Shown in pieces: positions 1 to 8,238 of a stretch of DNA of 64,000 nucleotides; positions within the stretch are counted from its first letter, which is position 1, and the number at the start of each line of letters is the position of its first letter. Below the pieces are notes generated by a model. It made no database searches. It saw only the letters and a list, made by a program, of their open reading frames with translations, and had not been told where the DNA came from. Both the position numbers and the translations under genes were made by a program. Source of the DNA: Heyndrickxia acidicola (GTDB lineage: Bacteria > Bacillota > Bacilli > Bacillales > Bacillaceae_C); assembly GCF_001636425.1 (NCBI RefSeq), contig NZ_KV440953.1, forward strand, positions 3,840,001 to 3,904,000, in the 5' to 3' direction.

Positions 1-284
1 TTTTCTTTAAAATATTCCTGCCGCTTTCCCGCCCGCTTTTGGCAACACAAATTATCTTTACGTTCCAGGGAAACTGGAATTCATTCTTATGGCCGGTGCT
101 TTTATCAACCAGCTCCGACAAATACACATTGCCTGTCGGCTTGAATTCCTTCTATGGACAATACAGTGCCTATTGGAACAGCGTAATGGCCGGTGTTATC
201 ATGTTAACGCTGCCGATGATTATCATCTTCCTTATTTTCCAAAAGCAATTTGTAAAAGGAATATCTACTTCGGGTATTAAATAA
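1..284 (+). CDS. Carbohydrate ABC transporter permease, MalG type (C-terminal part, 5' end outside window)
   Basis: The frame is open from the first bases of the window, so only the last ~94 residues are present. They match the end of a MalG/MsmG-type inner-membrane permease: a segment ending the cytoplasmic EAA-loop region (LPLSRPLLATQ), then FQGNWNSFLWP, a typical signature of the penultimate helix, then a last hydrophobic helix and a short basic tail ending in GIK. Such permeases form the channel with a MalF-type partner and a shared ATPase. A TTG inside the frame could be mistaken for a start, but coding clearly runs past it upstream. A strong terminator follows at once, so this is the last gene of its operon. 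The substrate cannot be told from this fragment. Confidence 0.9.
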   Translation, partial: FFKIFLPLSRPLLATQIIFTFQGNWNSFLWPVLLSTSSDKYTLPVGLNSFYGQYSAYWNSVMAGVIMLTLPMIIIFLIFQKQFVKGISTSGIK

Positions 285-293
285 AAGCTGATG

Positions 294-329
294 AGAGTGT
301 GAAATCTATGATTTTGCGCTCTTTTTTTG
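294..329 (+). terminator. Rho-independent terminator after the permease
   Basis: A 13-bp stem (294-306 with 310-322, including three G-U pairs) closes a 3-base loop and is followed by seven Ts. It sits 10 bases after the permease stop codon. Confidence 0.8.
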
Positions 330-392
330 TGTTCCTTTTGAACATGCGTCTGCCAATAGGTTTACTCGCTGGTATAAGACAGGGATATGAAA

Positions 393-748
393 ATGGGAGA
401 GTACATTAAATAGAATGGTGAGATTATCGGTCATGAGTTCAAGATTAAAGTCGTTAAGTTAATATCATAGATGAAATCGCATAAGTGGCTGTCCATGCCT
501 GTATCGTACTATAAGCGGGTGCATGGTATCGCATTATTGATGATAAAACTGGTGAGATTCGTGAATACAACGGACAAGATTTGAAGTTTAATGGACAGGC
601 TAAGCTTGTTGAATTCCTTCATGAAAATGAAGAGATTCTCAATGAACTGGAAGCCAAGATTCGTGGAGTAGAAGTAGAACTTCCGGATGGTGCGTCTGTT
701 GATGAAGAAGGCTATAGTGTAGAAGAAGCACTGGAATCAGCCAGTTAA
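393..748 (+). pseudogene. Broken gene of unknown function (mobile-element-like remnant)
   Basis: A reading frame begins MGEYIK, meets an in-frame TAG, and continues NGEIIGHEFKIKVVK before another stop. About 50 bases later a different frame is open from 515 to the TAA at 746-748; it reads IIDDKTGEIREYNGQ and ends in an acidic tail (PDGASVDEEGYSVEEALE). The protein-like composition of both parts, in two frames with stops between, points to one gene carrying at least one nonsense change and one frameshift. I do not recognise the family. Similar neighbours downstream suggest residue of an integrated phage or conjugative element. Confidence 0.4.
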
Positions 749-858
749 TAGCTTAATAAACAGTTTATGCTAATTTAAGAAGGTAAGTGTTTAAGTTCCT
801 TGCCTTTTGTATTAGGATAAAAAACTAAAAAGCCTTTCTAAAAAAGGGGAGATACGAA

Positions 859-1028
859 GTGGATAAAGGATTACGTATAGAGTTTTGGACAGCAAAATTA
901 ACTCGGTTACTTCCGTCACAAAGGATGGGCATTACCTAAGAGATACCAAGGAAGACGTAACCGATAAAATAGTAGAAGCGGTACTAGAAAGAAACCGGAA
1001 GGCTATGAAAGAGCTCGTATCGGTTTAA
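859..1028 (+). pseudogene. Frameshifted small gene of unknown function
   Basis: A GTG start with a good ribosome site (AGGGGAG, 7-8 bases upstream) opens MDKGLRIEF, but this frame soon stops. The adjacent frame from about 882 to the TAA at 1026-1028 is protein-like: DSKINSVTSVTKDGHYLRD, then an acidic helical stretch ending KAMKELVSV. Joining them needs a shift near 875-885. The intact product would be about 55 residues, like small accessory proteins of phages and integrative elements. No family is recognised. Confidence 0.35.
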
Positions 1029-1125
1029 TATAAATAAAAAAGCCAACGGACTAAGCCATTGACACCCATATCATTACGAGAAACATTATATCGTAGTTTA
1101 CGAACCCTTCACATAGAAGAGTTTT

Positions 1126-1272
1126 TTATTTATCTAAATCATCTTTTTTGGCATTATCTTTTAAAATCTCATTTCTTTCCTTTGCTAGTTTAAAGTATTT
1201 GAGAATAAAAGAAACAGCGGTAATAATGACAATAAGTAAAATTATCATGATGACGATTGGAAAAAAACGCAT
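1126..1272 (-). CDS. Small single-span membrane protein (48 aa)
   Basis: On the minus strand an ATG at 1272 opens 48 codons. The N-terminus MRFFPIV runs into one long hydrophobic helix (residues 4-24, rich in Ile/Val/Leu), followed by a charged cytoplasmic tail with many Lys, Glu and Asp (KERNEILKDNAKKDDLDK). A G-rich ribosome site (AAGGGGTTAAGGGGA) precedes the ATG. The shape is that of a typical small membrane peptide with N-out, C-in topology. Function is unknown. It is the only apparently intact gene between 330 and 2230, and it runs against the broken plus-strand genes around it. Confidence 0.5.
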   Translation of the reverse strand: MRFFPIVIMIILLIVIITAVSFILKYFKLAKERNEILKDNAKKDDLDK

Positions 1273-1331
1273 TCCCCTTAACCCCTTTTTCTTTAAATTT
1301 GTTCTTCTATTCTATCATTATTTAAAGGTAA

Positions 1332-1715
1332 AAACTTCTAAATATCAGTCGTTATTTTGGTAACTATTCTTACAAGGTTAAATACACAATATATGCAACT
1401 GCATATCCTGATTCTTCCTGTGGTTTAGTTACATATTATAATGTAGCAAAAGATGGGTTAAGAGAAACATCAACTTCTACAGCTGGAACATCTTATTTTT
1501 ATCCAACTTCAATTGATGCCAAAGCCGAACGTACAGACGCTAGAGCTGAAAAGGTAGGATATGATATAAATGGTCAGGGTGATTATGATGTCAAATATAT
1601 GCTTGGAGGTTATACTGCTTACTCTTACCATGTAACCATCATTAGCACAGTTTTATGGAACTTTGCAGGAACAACTGCCCAATCTGTAAATGAAAGTTAT
1701 ACGGTTGATAAATAA
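1332..1715 (+). pseudogene. 5'-truncated gene for a Tyr/Thr-rich, probably secreted protein
   Basis: The frame is open from just after a stop at 1329-1331 to TAA at 1713-1715 but has no start codon with a ribosome site. The ~127 residues are rich in Tyr, Thr, Ser and Gly (YATAYPDSSCGLVTYYN, GYTAYSYHVTIIST), a composition usual for secreted or surface proteins. A terminator follows directly, so the 3' end is natural while the 5' end, where a signal peptide would be, is missing. I do not recognise the family; likeness to secreted small bacteriocin-type proteins is only an impression. Confidence 0.4.
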
Positions 1716-1726
1716 TAAAGATAGAG

Positions 1727-1752
1727 ACCCTTCTATTTTGGAGGGTTTTTAT
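1727..1752 (+). terminator. Short terminator after the truncated secreted-type gene
   Basis: ACCCT and AGGGT pair across a 10-base loop and are followed by TTTTTATTTT. The stem is short but well placed 12 bases after the stop codon. Confidence 0.5.
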
Positions 1753-1820
1753 TTTGCGGTATTGACACTCTATTTTTTAAGCCCTTACGTTATATCCAAC
1801 TTAAAGAAGGAGGGTATAAC

Positions 1821-2107
1821 ATGATTAATATTTTAATAGCGGTACTACCAGATATCATAGTAACTGTAGTGCTGGCAGCCTGTTATGTGCTACCAATCAC
1901 TCACCTTGCTAAACGTAAAAAGTTAAAGGTGATATGTTCGTATGGTTCTCGATTCTATTGATTTCAGCGCTTAGCTTATTCCTAATCTATAACATTCTTT
2001 TATTCGTAAAGTTTGGCGTATATATGGGCATTATTACAGAAGCCGTAAACGTAGGACTTGCTCTTGGCGTATTCATTCAATTGCTTATGTACCGTGACAA
2101 AAGATAG
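1821..2107 (+). pseudogene. Small two-helix membrane protein split by a -1 frameshift
   Basis: ATG at 1821 follows a good ribosome site (AAGGAGGG). Frame 0 gives a hydrophobic helix (MINILIAVLPDIIVTVVLAA), then HLAKRKKLK, then soon stops. From about 1919 the -1 frame is open to TAG at 2105-2107 and encodes two further hydrophobic segments (FVWFSILLISALSLFLI and a second ending GVFIQLLMYRDKR). The frames overlap only at 1919-1930, in an A-rich run (AAACGTAAAAAG). Most likely the gene has lost one base. Programmed -1 slippage at the A run is possible but unproven. Similar small membrane proteins lie near the coupling-protein genes of integrative conjugative elements. Confidence 0.45.
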
Positions 2108-2115
2108 AAAGTATA

Positions 2116-2226
2116 ATGAAACGCATAGCTTATCGTGCGGGTGACGGCTTGAAAAAAGGAGATCAGATTCTTTGCGGCATGGAACGCGAGCAGCAACAGT
2201 CTTCCTATCCATTTGCTGTGAGATAA
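2116..2226 (+). CDS. Possible 36-residue ORF, basic, unknown
   Basis: It starts 8 bases after the preceding broken gene and encodes MKRIAYRAGDGLKKGDQILC and a short tail. There is no clear ribosome site. It may be the N-terminal stump of a larger element gene cut short, since the text after the stop is non-coding. No family is recognised and it may not be expressed. Confidence 0.25.
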   Translation: MKRIAYRAGDGLKKGDQILCGMEREQQQSSYPFAVR

Positions 2227-2311
2227 CCAATTTTTACAGTTTTCACGTTAAGAAGGACTAGCTGGTATAATTGGGATGGGTTTCTAATAAAAAGGAAAAA
2301 GGGGAAAATAT

Positions 2312-3049
2312 ATGTTTACATCCAAAAAATTCATGACAACGATCGCAGCCTCTGCTGCATTGACAGCAGGATTTGCGTTTGCTGTACCTGCCGTTAATAT
2401 TCCTGTACAAGCAGCAAGCGTCTCATCCACTCAATCTCAAGTAATGCAGTATAACCAGGCTGATTTTTACAATTACATGGCGTACAATGCACTGCTGTTG
2501 AAAAGAGTGGAGGATGCAGCGAACAAGATGGCCGCTGCTGCTGAAAATCCTTCTAAAGCAAAGGGCTATTTAGCTGAGATGAAAGCTATTCAACAAAAAA
2601 TAAAGAGCTATCCTGTAAAGAATAAAGAGATCCTTCCATTAAAGAATGAGGAAGTATCCTTAGTCAATACTGTGATAGATTTGGAAAACCTGGAGCTTCA
2701 AATGTTCAGTGTAAAGAATCCAAGCGAATCACAGATGAAAAAATTTGATGATCAAATGAGCAGTTTAGTCACGAAAGGCGATAAGCAGTCGCAGCAATTG
2801 GCCAATTCAACTACTGCTTTCATGAAGAAGTATAAAGTGAAGAAAAACGCCAGCATCAATTATGTTGCATATGATGGCGACAGCAGCCTTATCAGTACAA
2901 AAACCTTTTCCTATATTGTAAAAAAAGGCGATGATCTGAATCATATCGCCCAAACATATGGTGTGAAGGCAGCTGATATTAAAGCATTAAATAAACTAAA
3001 GTCCAATCAGTTGAAAACTGGGCAAACACTAACGATCGCTATCAAATAA
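2312..3049 (+). CDS. Secreted LysM-domain protein
   Basis: The 245-residue protein has a Sec signal peptide (basic start MFTSKKFM, hydrophobic core, likely cleavage after VQA near residue 34). A ~150-residue helical middle region rich in Lys, Gln and Asn follows, with no enzyme motif that I can see. The last ~45 residues form one LysM domain (YIVKKGDDLNHIAQTYGV, then LNKLKSNQLKTGQTL). LysM binds N-acetylglucosamine-containing glycan, so the product is expected on the cell wall. The ribosome site AAAGGGG is well placed. The gene stands alone with its own terminator. A decayed copy of its 3' end and terminator lies at 13290-13405. Confidence 0.85.
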   Translation: MFTSKKFMTTIAASAALTAGFAFAVPAVNIPVQAASVSSTQSQVMQYNQADFYNYMAYNALLLKRVEDAANKMAAAAENPSKAKGYLAEMKAIQQKIKSYPVKNKEILPLKNEEVSLVNTVIDLENLELQMFSVKNPSESQMKKFDDQMSSLVTKGDKQSQQLANSTTAFMKKYKVKKNASINYVAYDGDSSLISTKTFSYIVKKGDDLNHIAQTYGVKAADIKALNKLKSNQLKTGQTLTIAIK

Positions 3050-3089
3050 ACAGGTACAGCAAAAAGCACAAATTAAGAAATATGTTTAA

Positions 3090-3117
3090 GGGAAGCACGC
3101 CACGTGTTTCCCTTTTT
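3090..3117 (+). terminator. Terminator of the LysM gene
   Basis: GGGAAGCACG pairs with CGTGTTTCCC (one G-U pair) around a 3-base loop, followed by five Ts. Confidence 0.9.
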
Positions 3118-3149
3118 ATGTGCCTTGCATCTTCATCGATTAGCCGGTA

Positions 3150-3345
3150 AAAGGTGCGTTATGGTCGGTGAGATATACGAACCATTAGTCGTAGGCAAGG
3201 GTGTCCATGGAGAATGGATTAGAAGGAAGCCCTAGACAAACCCTCAGTCCCAGGTACACGAATCACAATTGAGGTTTTGGCATCAGGAAAAGTTTGCAAA
3301 ATAAAACAAAGTCCAAAATATCCCCAGAGCTCTCTATTAATTCTC
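3150..3345 (+). other. Possible relic of a group II intron (domain I region)
   Basis: No protein is encoded. Several short blocks resemble, from memory, the 5' part of bacterial group II introns: GTCGTAGGCAAGGGTGTCC, AGAAGGAAGCCCTAGACAAA, GGTACACGAATC, and AAGTTTGCAAAATAAAACAAA followed by GTCCAAAATATCCCCAGAG. No GUGYG-type 5' end, reverse transcriptase or domain V hairpin is recognised nearby, so at most a fragment remains. From here to the terminator at 3483 I see nothing else. Confidence 0.35.
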
Positions 3346-3482
3346 CGTAAACCACAATCGAGACGTGTCATCGCACCGATACAGTGGTTCGAAAGTTTAT
3401 AAAATCATTTCGCTTAAAGATTTCAAACCAAGCAATTGCAGTATTGAATATTTAGAGCGGAATTTAAGATATTAATTGTGAA

Positions 3483-3515
3483 AAACGCCAATATCCTTTT
3501 CTGATATTGGCGTTT
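3483..3515 (-). terminator. Terminator of the RND pump gene
   Basis: A 13-bp perfect stem (3483-3495 with 3503-3515) has a 7-base loop. On the minus strand it ends in a run of Ts, about 70 bases beyond the stop codon of the pump gene. It could act in both directions. Confidence 0.85.
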
Positions 3516-3584
3516 AACTATGAGTCTTTCCTGCTACAAAGTGCCTACATTGTATGGTACCGAAGTTTTAGTTCCCAAAATGGT

Positions 3585-6500
3585 TTATTTAAGATCATCA
3601 TCTGTTAAATTATTTCTAAATTTACCGACTAGTGAATATAGAACAGGCACAAATATTAAGGTTAGCAATGTTGATGTGGTTAGACCACCAATAACGGCAA
3701 CGGCTAATCCTTTTGATATTAGACCGGATGATGATGTAGATGTTGCCAATGGAATAAGAGCAAAGATGGTTGCAAATGCTGTCATTAAAATGGGCCGTAA
3801 ACGTATCTTTGCTGCTTCAACAATGGCTTCTTGCAATTCCGTTCCGCGTTTTCGATTTTTTTCAACTCGGTCGAGTAATACAATGGCATTGGAAACAACG
3901 ACACCAATTAGCATTAACATCCCTATCATCGCGCTCATTGAAATTGGCTGTCCGCTAATTAATAAACCTCCAAGGGCTCCAATTGGAACGAACAAAAGGG
4001 ATGACAAGATCACAAGTGGTGTCAGAATACCTGAAAAAGTTACAGTTAACACAATGAATACAAGACCAACGGCCGCTCCCATTGCAAGTCCTAGACTTGA
4101 TAACCCATCGGAAGTCATTTTAGCTCCACCATCATAGGATACGGTTATGCCTTTAGGTAATGATAAAGTATTAATATCTTTCTTCACTTCATCGGTTACT
4201 TTTGTTGTGTCGTTTCCTTTTATAACTGCTGATATTTTGACTAGTTGATTACCGTCGTCTTGGTACAATGTTGTCGGAACATTTACTTCTGTTATTGTAG
4301 CAACATCACTTACCTTTTTAGTACCTTCTGATGTTTTCATTTCAATATTTTCAAGGTCAGCTTTTGAAGTTATTTGTTTATCATAGCTTAAGTCTACTTC
4401 TTGAGTAGTCCCGTTTATATCATAATTGCCAACCACTGTTGTTGAAACATAATCACGAATAGCTGACATCAGCTGCTGGTAAGTTACTCCTGCTTTGTCC
4501 CCGGCTGAATTAACTTCAAACTTCCATTGTTTTTGATTACTGCCCACATTACTCGTAATATTTTTTAATTGGTTGTTTTTCGAAAGTAACTTTGTCACTT
4601 GGTTGGATGCATCTGTTAGTTTCGATAAATCAGAACCATATAGCTGAATATCAATGTTATTTCCAGTTTGATTCCAACTGCTTTGTGCTTGTGAAACTGT
4701 AACAGCCGAATCTTTATAATCACTTTGAGCGATTTTCTCAATATCATTTCGGTATACATCTAACAGATTATTCATATTTTGTCCGCTTTTAAAATGGATG
4801 TAGAATTGAATGACATTGTTGTCGCCACCGAACATCATGGCACTCCCGCCTGAAATACCAACGGATACTTGACTATAGTCGATCCCTTTTTTATTTTTCA
4901 AATAGGCTTCTACATTCTTTGCCACCGAATTCATTTGGTCAACACTTAGAAAGCTTGGAACGGTTATGTTTGCCTGTATCGATGGATTTGTATCATCTGA
5001 AGGCAAGAACGCTACCCCTAATTTAGGAATCATCGCAAATGAACCGACTAAAAGAAGAAGGGATAATATAATAACAAGCGCTTTTTTACGAAAAGCTCCT
5101 CTTAGAATTTTCTCGTAAAGCCATACAATTCTGCTGGGTTTTTCCACATGTTTAACATTCTTGAAAAATATGCTGCCTAAAACCGGAACCAAAATCATCG
5201 CGACTATCAATGAAGCCAAGATGGAAAATACAACAGCTAGCGCAAATGGACGGAAGATTTCTCCAAGAATCCCGGTTACAAATGCAATAGGTAAAAATAC
5301 AACCATCGTCGTTAAAGTAGAGGAGGTTACTGCTCCAAAGACTTCTTTTGTTGCATGAAGTGCTACCTCTTTCATGCTAATCTGTTTATTTTCCTGCCGC
5401 CATCTAAAAATATTTTCTATAACGACAATACTGTCATCAATAATTCGTCCGACTGCTACCGCCATTCCGCCAAGTGTCATCATGTTCAAGGTATAATCCA
5501 TTTGATTAAGAACTGTGATGGTAGCCAATATGGATAATGGCAGAGATACAATTGCGATTAGGGTTGCGCGAATATTCCGTAAGAAAAGTAAAATTACTAA
5601 TATGGCAAATAGAATTCCATAGCCACCTTCTTTAAGCAAGGAAGAAATAGAGTCTTGTACATCTTTACCTTGATCCGTCACTGTATAAATGGTGTAATGG
5701 TGATCTTTATTAAAGGTTGAAATGGTATCTTTTATGTTATTTACAACTTCTGTAGTATTTGCATCCTGAGTCTTGGTTACGGAAAGTAATAAACTGTCTT
5801 TTCCATTGGAACGAGTAATCTCATCCTGGCTGTAAACTGTTTGGATATTTGCGAGATCTGATAGCTTTACCTTTACTGGTTGTTGTACAGAAGCCTTTGC
5901 ACTGCCAGTTTGCTGGTTTCCCGATCCAATATAAAAGCTTGATGCTCCACCATTCTGTGGGTTTGTTGCCCCGGCATAAGAATTTGATGTTCCACTAGTT
6001 TGTTGGTTTGTTTCGCCAACAGCAATTTCCGTATTTTTCAAATCTTTAATACTTCCGCTGTTCCCTACCATCACTAGAGAAATCTTTGTACCATCACTAT
6101 TCACCTGACCAAATGCAACATTATAGTTTTTGGATTGAATAGCATCTTGAATGTTTAAAAGTGTTAGACCATACTTATTTGCTTTGTCTTGATTTACTAC
6201 AATAGAAATTTTTTTCGTTTTTGTACCATCAAGCGAAACGGTTCCAACACCACTTACCCTCTCAAGTTTTGGAACAAGATCATTTTCAAGCGATGACTGG
6301 ATATCTTGATTGCCACTGCCTGCAAAAGCTACCTCATAAACTGGTTGTGCAGCATTATCAAGTTTTTGTACTTCTACCTTAGCGCCATCTGGTATGGTTA
6401 CCTTATTAATTGCCTCTTCCAGAGTGGATTTCTGCTTGTCAATATCAGTATGGAATGGATAAGAAACCGTAATAGTTGCCGAATTGTTTCTTGATGTACT

Positions 6501-6746
6501 CGTTAAGGTATCATAACCTTTTTGCTGCTTAATGCTATCTTCAATTGGATTGGTCAGTTGGTCTTCCAATTCTTGAGTTGAATGACCTCCATAAGTTGCT
6601 TGTACAAATAGGGTTGGCATCACCAGGTTAGGAAAAGATTCAACTTTTATGTTATTTGTAGAATAAATTCCTCCTACAATGACGAGTATAGCAAGCAAAA
6701 TAATTGCAATTGTATTTTTTAAGCTAAATTTCAATATTTTGTTCAA
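3585..6746 (-). CDS. RND-family efflux transporter (SwrC/AcrB type)
   Basis: This is an inner-membrane proton-driven exporter of the AcrB/SwrC (YerP) family, ~1053 residues, the normal length. It has the two-fold RND plan: a helix near residues 10-28, a large extracytoplasmic porter loop, a bundle of helices around residues 350-520 including GRIIDDSIVVIENIFRW with the paired Asp of the proton relay, then a second helix, a second large loop and a last bundle with GVVVSNAIVLLDRVEKNRKRG. A low-complexity Gly/Ser/Asn/Gln stretch lies in the first loop (about residues 245-290). The TTG at 6746 is chosen because AAAGGG lies 7 bases upstream, giving MNKILKFSLKN; a GTG three codons upstream overlaps the ribosome site. 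It is preceded by the same operator as the neighbouring two-component genes. SwrC homologues export surfactin and other amphiphiles, but the substrate here is unknown. Confidence 0.93.
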   Translation of the reverse strand: MNKILKFSLKNTIAIILLAILVIVGGIYSTNNIKVESFPNLVMPTLFVQATYGGHSTQELEDQLTNPIEDSIKQQKGYDTLTSTSRNNSATITVSYPFHTDIDKQKSTLEEAINKVTIPDGAKVEVQKLDNAAQPVYEVAFAGSGNQDIQSSLENDLVPKLERVSGVGTVSLDGTKTKKISIVVNQDKANKYGLTLLNIQDAIQSKNYNVAFGQVNSDGTKISLVMVGNSGSIKDLKNTEIAVGETNQQTSGTSNSYAGATNPQNGGASSFYIGSGNQQTGSAKASVQQPVKVKLSDLANIQTVYSQDEITRSNGKDSLLLSVTKTQDANTTEVVNNIKDTISTFNKDHHYTIYTVTDQGKDVQDSISSLLKEGGYGILFAILVILLFLRNIRATLIAIVSLPLSILATITVLNQMDYTLNMMTLGGMAVAVGRIIDDSIVVIENIFRWRQENKQISMKEVALHATKEVFGAVTSSTLTTMVVFLPIAFVTGILGEIFRPFALAVVFSILASLIVAMILVPVLGSIFFKNVKHVEKPSRIVWLYEKILRGAFRKKALVIILSLLLLVGSFAMIPKLGVAFLPSDDTNPSIQANITVPSFLSVDQMNSVAKNVEAYLKNKKGIDYSQVSVGISGGSAMMFGGDNNVIQFYIHFKSGQNMNNLLDVYRNDIEKIAQSDYKDSAVTVSQAQSSWNQTGNNIDIQLYGSDLSKLTDASNQVTKLLSKNNQLKNITSNVGSNQKQWKFEVNSAGDKAGVTYQQLMSAIRDYVSTTVVGNYDINGTTQEVDLSYDKQITSKADLENIEMKTSEGTKKVSDVATITEVNVPTTLYQDDGNQLVKISAVIKGNDTTKVTDEVKKDINTLSLPKGITVSYDGGAKMTSDGLSSLGLAMGAAVGLVFIVLTVTFSGILTPLVILSSLLFVPIGALGGLLISGQPISMSAMIGMLMLIGVVVSNAIVLLDRVEKNRKRGTELQEAIVEAAKIRLRPILMTAFATIFALIPLATSTSSSGLISKGLAVAVIGGLTTSTLLTLIFVPVLYSLVGKFRNNLTDDDLK

Positions 6747-6798
6747 ACATAACACCCTTTCAAATTTTCATTTAAATCACAAGAGTCAGCATACAATA

Positions 6799-6820
6799 GT
6801 TCTGTGTCCTCAATGTGACC
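6799..6820 (-). promoter_or_regulatory. Shared operator, copy A (RND pump promoter)
   Basis: On the minus strand this reads GGTCACATTGAGGACACAG and ends AAC. It contains two CACA blocks 11 bp apart in direct orientation, the layout used by OmpR-family response regulators. A candidate -10 (TATTGT or TATGCT) lies just downstream and no good -35 is present, so the site occupies the -35 position. Copies B, C and D differ from it by only a few bases. Confidence 0.75.
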
Positions 6821-6852
6821 TGTTGAAAAACTTAATAAATATTATTAATGAA

Positions 6853-6883
6853 AAAAGCAGACCCTGCTATAGGGACTGCTTTT
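6853..6883 (-). terminator. Terminator of the two-component operon
   Basis: AAAAGCAG-ACCCT pairs with AGGGA-CTGCTTTT across a short loop. Read on the minus strand it ends in six Ts, a few bases after the histidine kinase stop codon. It separates the kinase gene from the pump promoter. Confidence 0.85.
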
Positions 6884-6888
6884 AAGAA

Positions 6889-8238
6889 TTATTCATTATT
6901 TCTTAAACATATTCTAAACGTTGTTTCTTTCCCTTCGATACTATCCACTGATATTTTCCCATTGTTAAGGTCGATAATCCGGTTGACTACTGCCAATCCA
7001 AGTCCATAACTTTCTGTTGTTCTTGTATGGGCTTTCTCAACTCGGTAAAACCGTTCAAAAATATAGGGAATATCTTCTTTAGGTATCCAATGCCCCGTAT
7101 TGCTAATCAAAACTTCAACATGGTCACCACGATCGTATCCTCGAACGGATATTTTTCCATGATTATTATTATACTTAATAGCATTTGAATATAAATTAGA
7201 CCATACTTGATTCATCAATGACTCATCTGCATAAACTTCTAGCTTTGGAATGTCAAAATCAATCTCGAGATTCCTTTCCATCCAAAGGGTTTGCATGGCT
7301 ACAAGTTGATTTCGTAATTGCCGGTCCAAGCGATACCGCTTTGGATGAAATGGAGACTTATTCGCTTCCAGCATGGATAGATTCAACAATTGTTTTGTCA
7401 GATTGGATAGACGTTCACTCTCTTGTTCAATAAGTTCGACATAATGCTTTTGTTCAGCTGATTCCACAGCACCCTCCTTTAATGCGATTGCCATCGCTTT
7501 AATGGCTGTAAGAGGGGACTGGAAATCGTGAGACACATTTGCGACGAAATCTTTTCTCATCTGCTCGGTATTATTTAATTCCTCAACCATGAAATTAAAG
7601 CTTTGGGCTAATTGACCAATTTCATCTTTGCTTTTAACATCCAAATGGATATGAAAATTTCCTCTCGCTAATTCTTTTGTTGCATTTGTGATTCGTACAA
7701 GGGGTTTCACCAAAAACCGGGTGGTGATGAGAATAAGTGACAATCCGATAAATAAAACGATAAGCAAGAACACTAATAATATCTTTCTTAGCTGATTAAT
7801 TTGACCATCTAATCTAGGTTTAATAAATAACGCGTATCTTCCGGTGTTTGTTTCAAAAGGCAGTCCTATGAACATATCTTGAGGACCAATTTTCATTTGA
7901 CGAGAAACATTACCTGTGATGACATCCCTTATTGTTTTTCCACTTAATTTTTCCGTTTTTGGTGCATTAGGCGTGTTTAAAACCAAACCATGTTGATCAT
8001 AAAGATAGACATCATAAGGTATAGGGGATAAGGTTTGTAAATAATTATTAATCCCTTTCGAGCCTGAATTTTGATATAAACTAATCATTGCTTTACCCTG
8101 ATTGATGATATCATTTTCTTGAATTTGGGTGAATTGATTTTGAAAAAATAACCACGTGATAATAAAAGAAACAATCACTGAAACCTTTATAACAAGAAAA
8201 TAATTCAAGCTATTTTTGAAATAAATAGATCGAATCAT
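6889..8238 (-). CDS. Sensor histidine kinase (HAMP, HisKA, HATPase)
   Basis: This is a 449-residue membrane kinase. Helix 1 is at about residues 13-33, followed by a ~115-residue extracytoplasmic sensor, helix 2 at about 152-173 and a HAMP linker to about 222. The HisKA domain has the phospho-acceptor H237 in NVSHDFQSPLTAIKA. The ATPase domain shows the N box (NLYSNAIKYN) and G box (YGLGLAVVNRI). The usual E/P context of the H box is SHDFQSP rather than SHELRTP, as in a subset of Bacillus kinases. Its ATG overlaps the stop of the response regulator by four bases, so the pair is co-translated. The loop sensor has no motif that tells the signal. The pair probably controls the four promoters carrying the shared operator. 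Confidence 0.93.
   Translation of the reverse strand: MIRSIYFKNSLNYFLVIKVSVIVSFIITWLFFQNQFTQIQENDIINQGKAMISLYQNSGSKGINNYLQTLSPIPYDVYLYDQHGLVLNTPNAPKTEKLSGKTIRDVITGNVSRQMKIGPQDMFIGLPFETNTGRYALFIKPRLDGQINQLRKILLVFLLIVLFIGLSLILITTRFLVKPLVRITNATKELARGNFHIHLDVKSKDEIGQLAQSFNFMVEELNNTEQMRKDFVANVSHDFQSPLTAIKAMAIALKEGAVESAEQKHYVELIEQESERLSNLTKQLLNLSMLEANKSPFHPKRYRLDRQLRNQLVAMQTLWMERNLEIDFDIPKLEVYADESLMNQVWSNLYSNAIKYNNNHGKISVRGYDRGDHVEVLISNTGHWIPKEDIPYIFERFYRVEKAHTRTTESYGLGLAVVNRIIDLNNGKISVDSIEGKETTFRICLRNNE

Noticed and set aside
1148-1363. 71-codon plus-strand frame
   Set aside because: It lies opposite a better supported minus-strand membrane protein (1126-1272) that has a ribosome site and a normal hydrophobic/charged pattern.
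3520-4137. 205-codon plus-strand frame
   Set aside because: Antisense shadow of the RND pump gene; composition is that of reversed membrane-protein codons.
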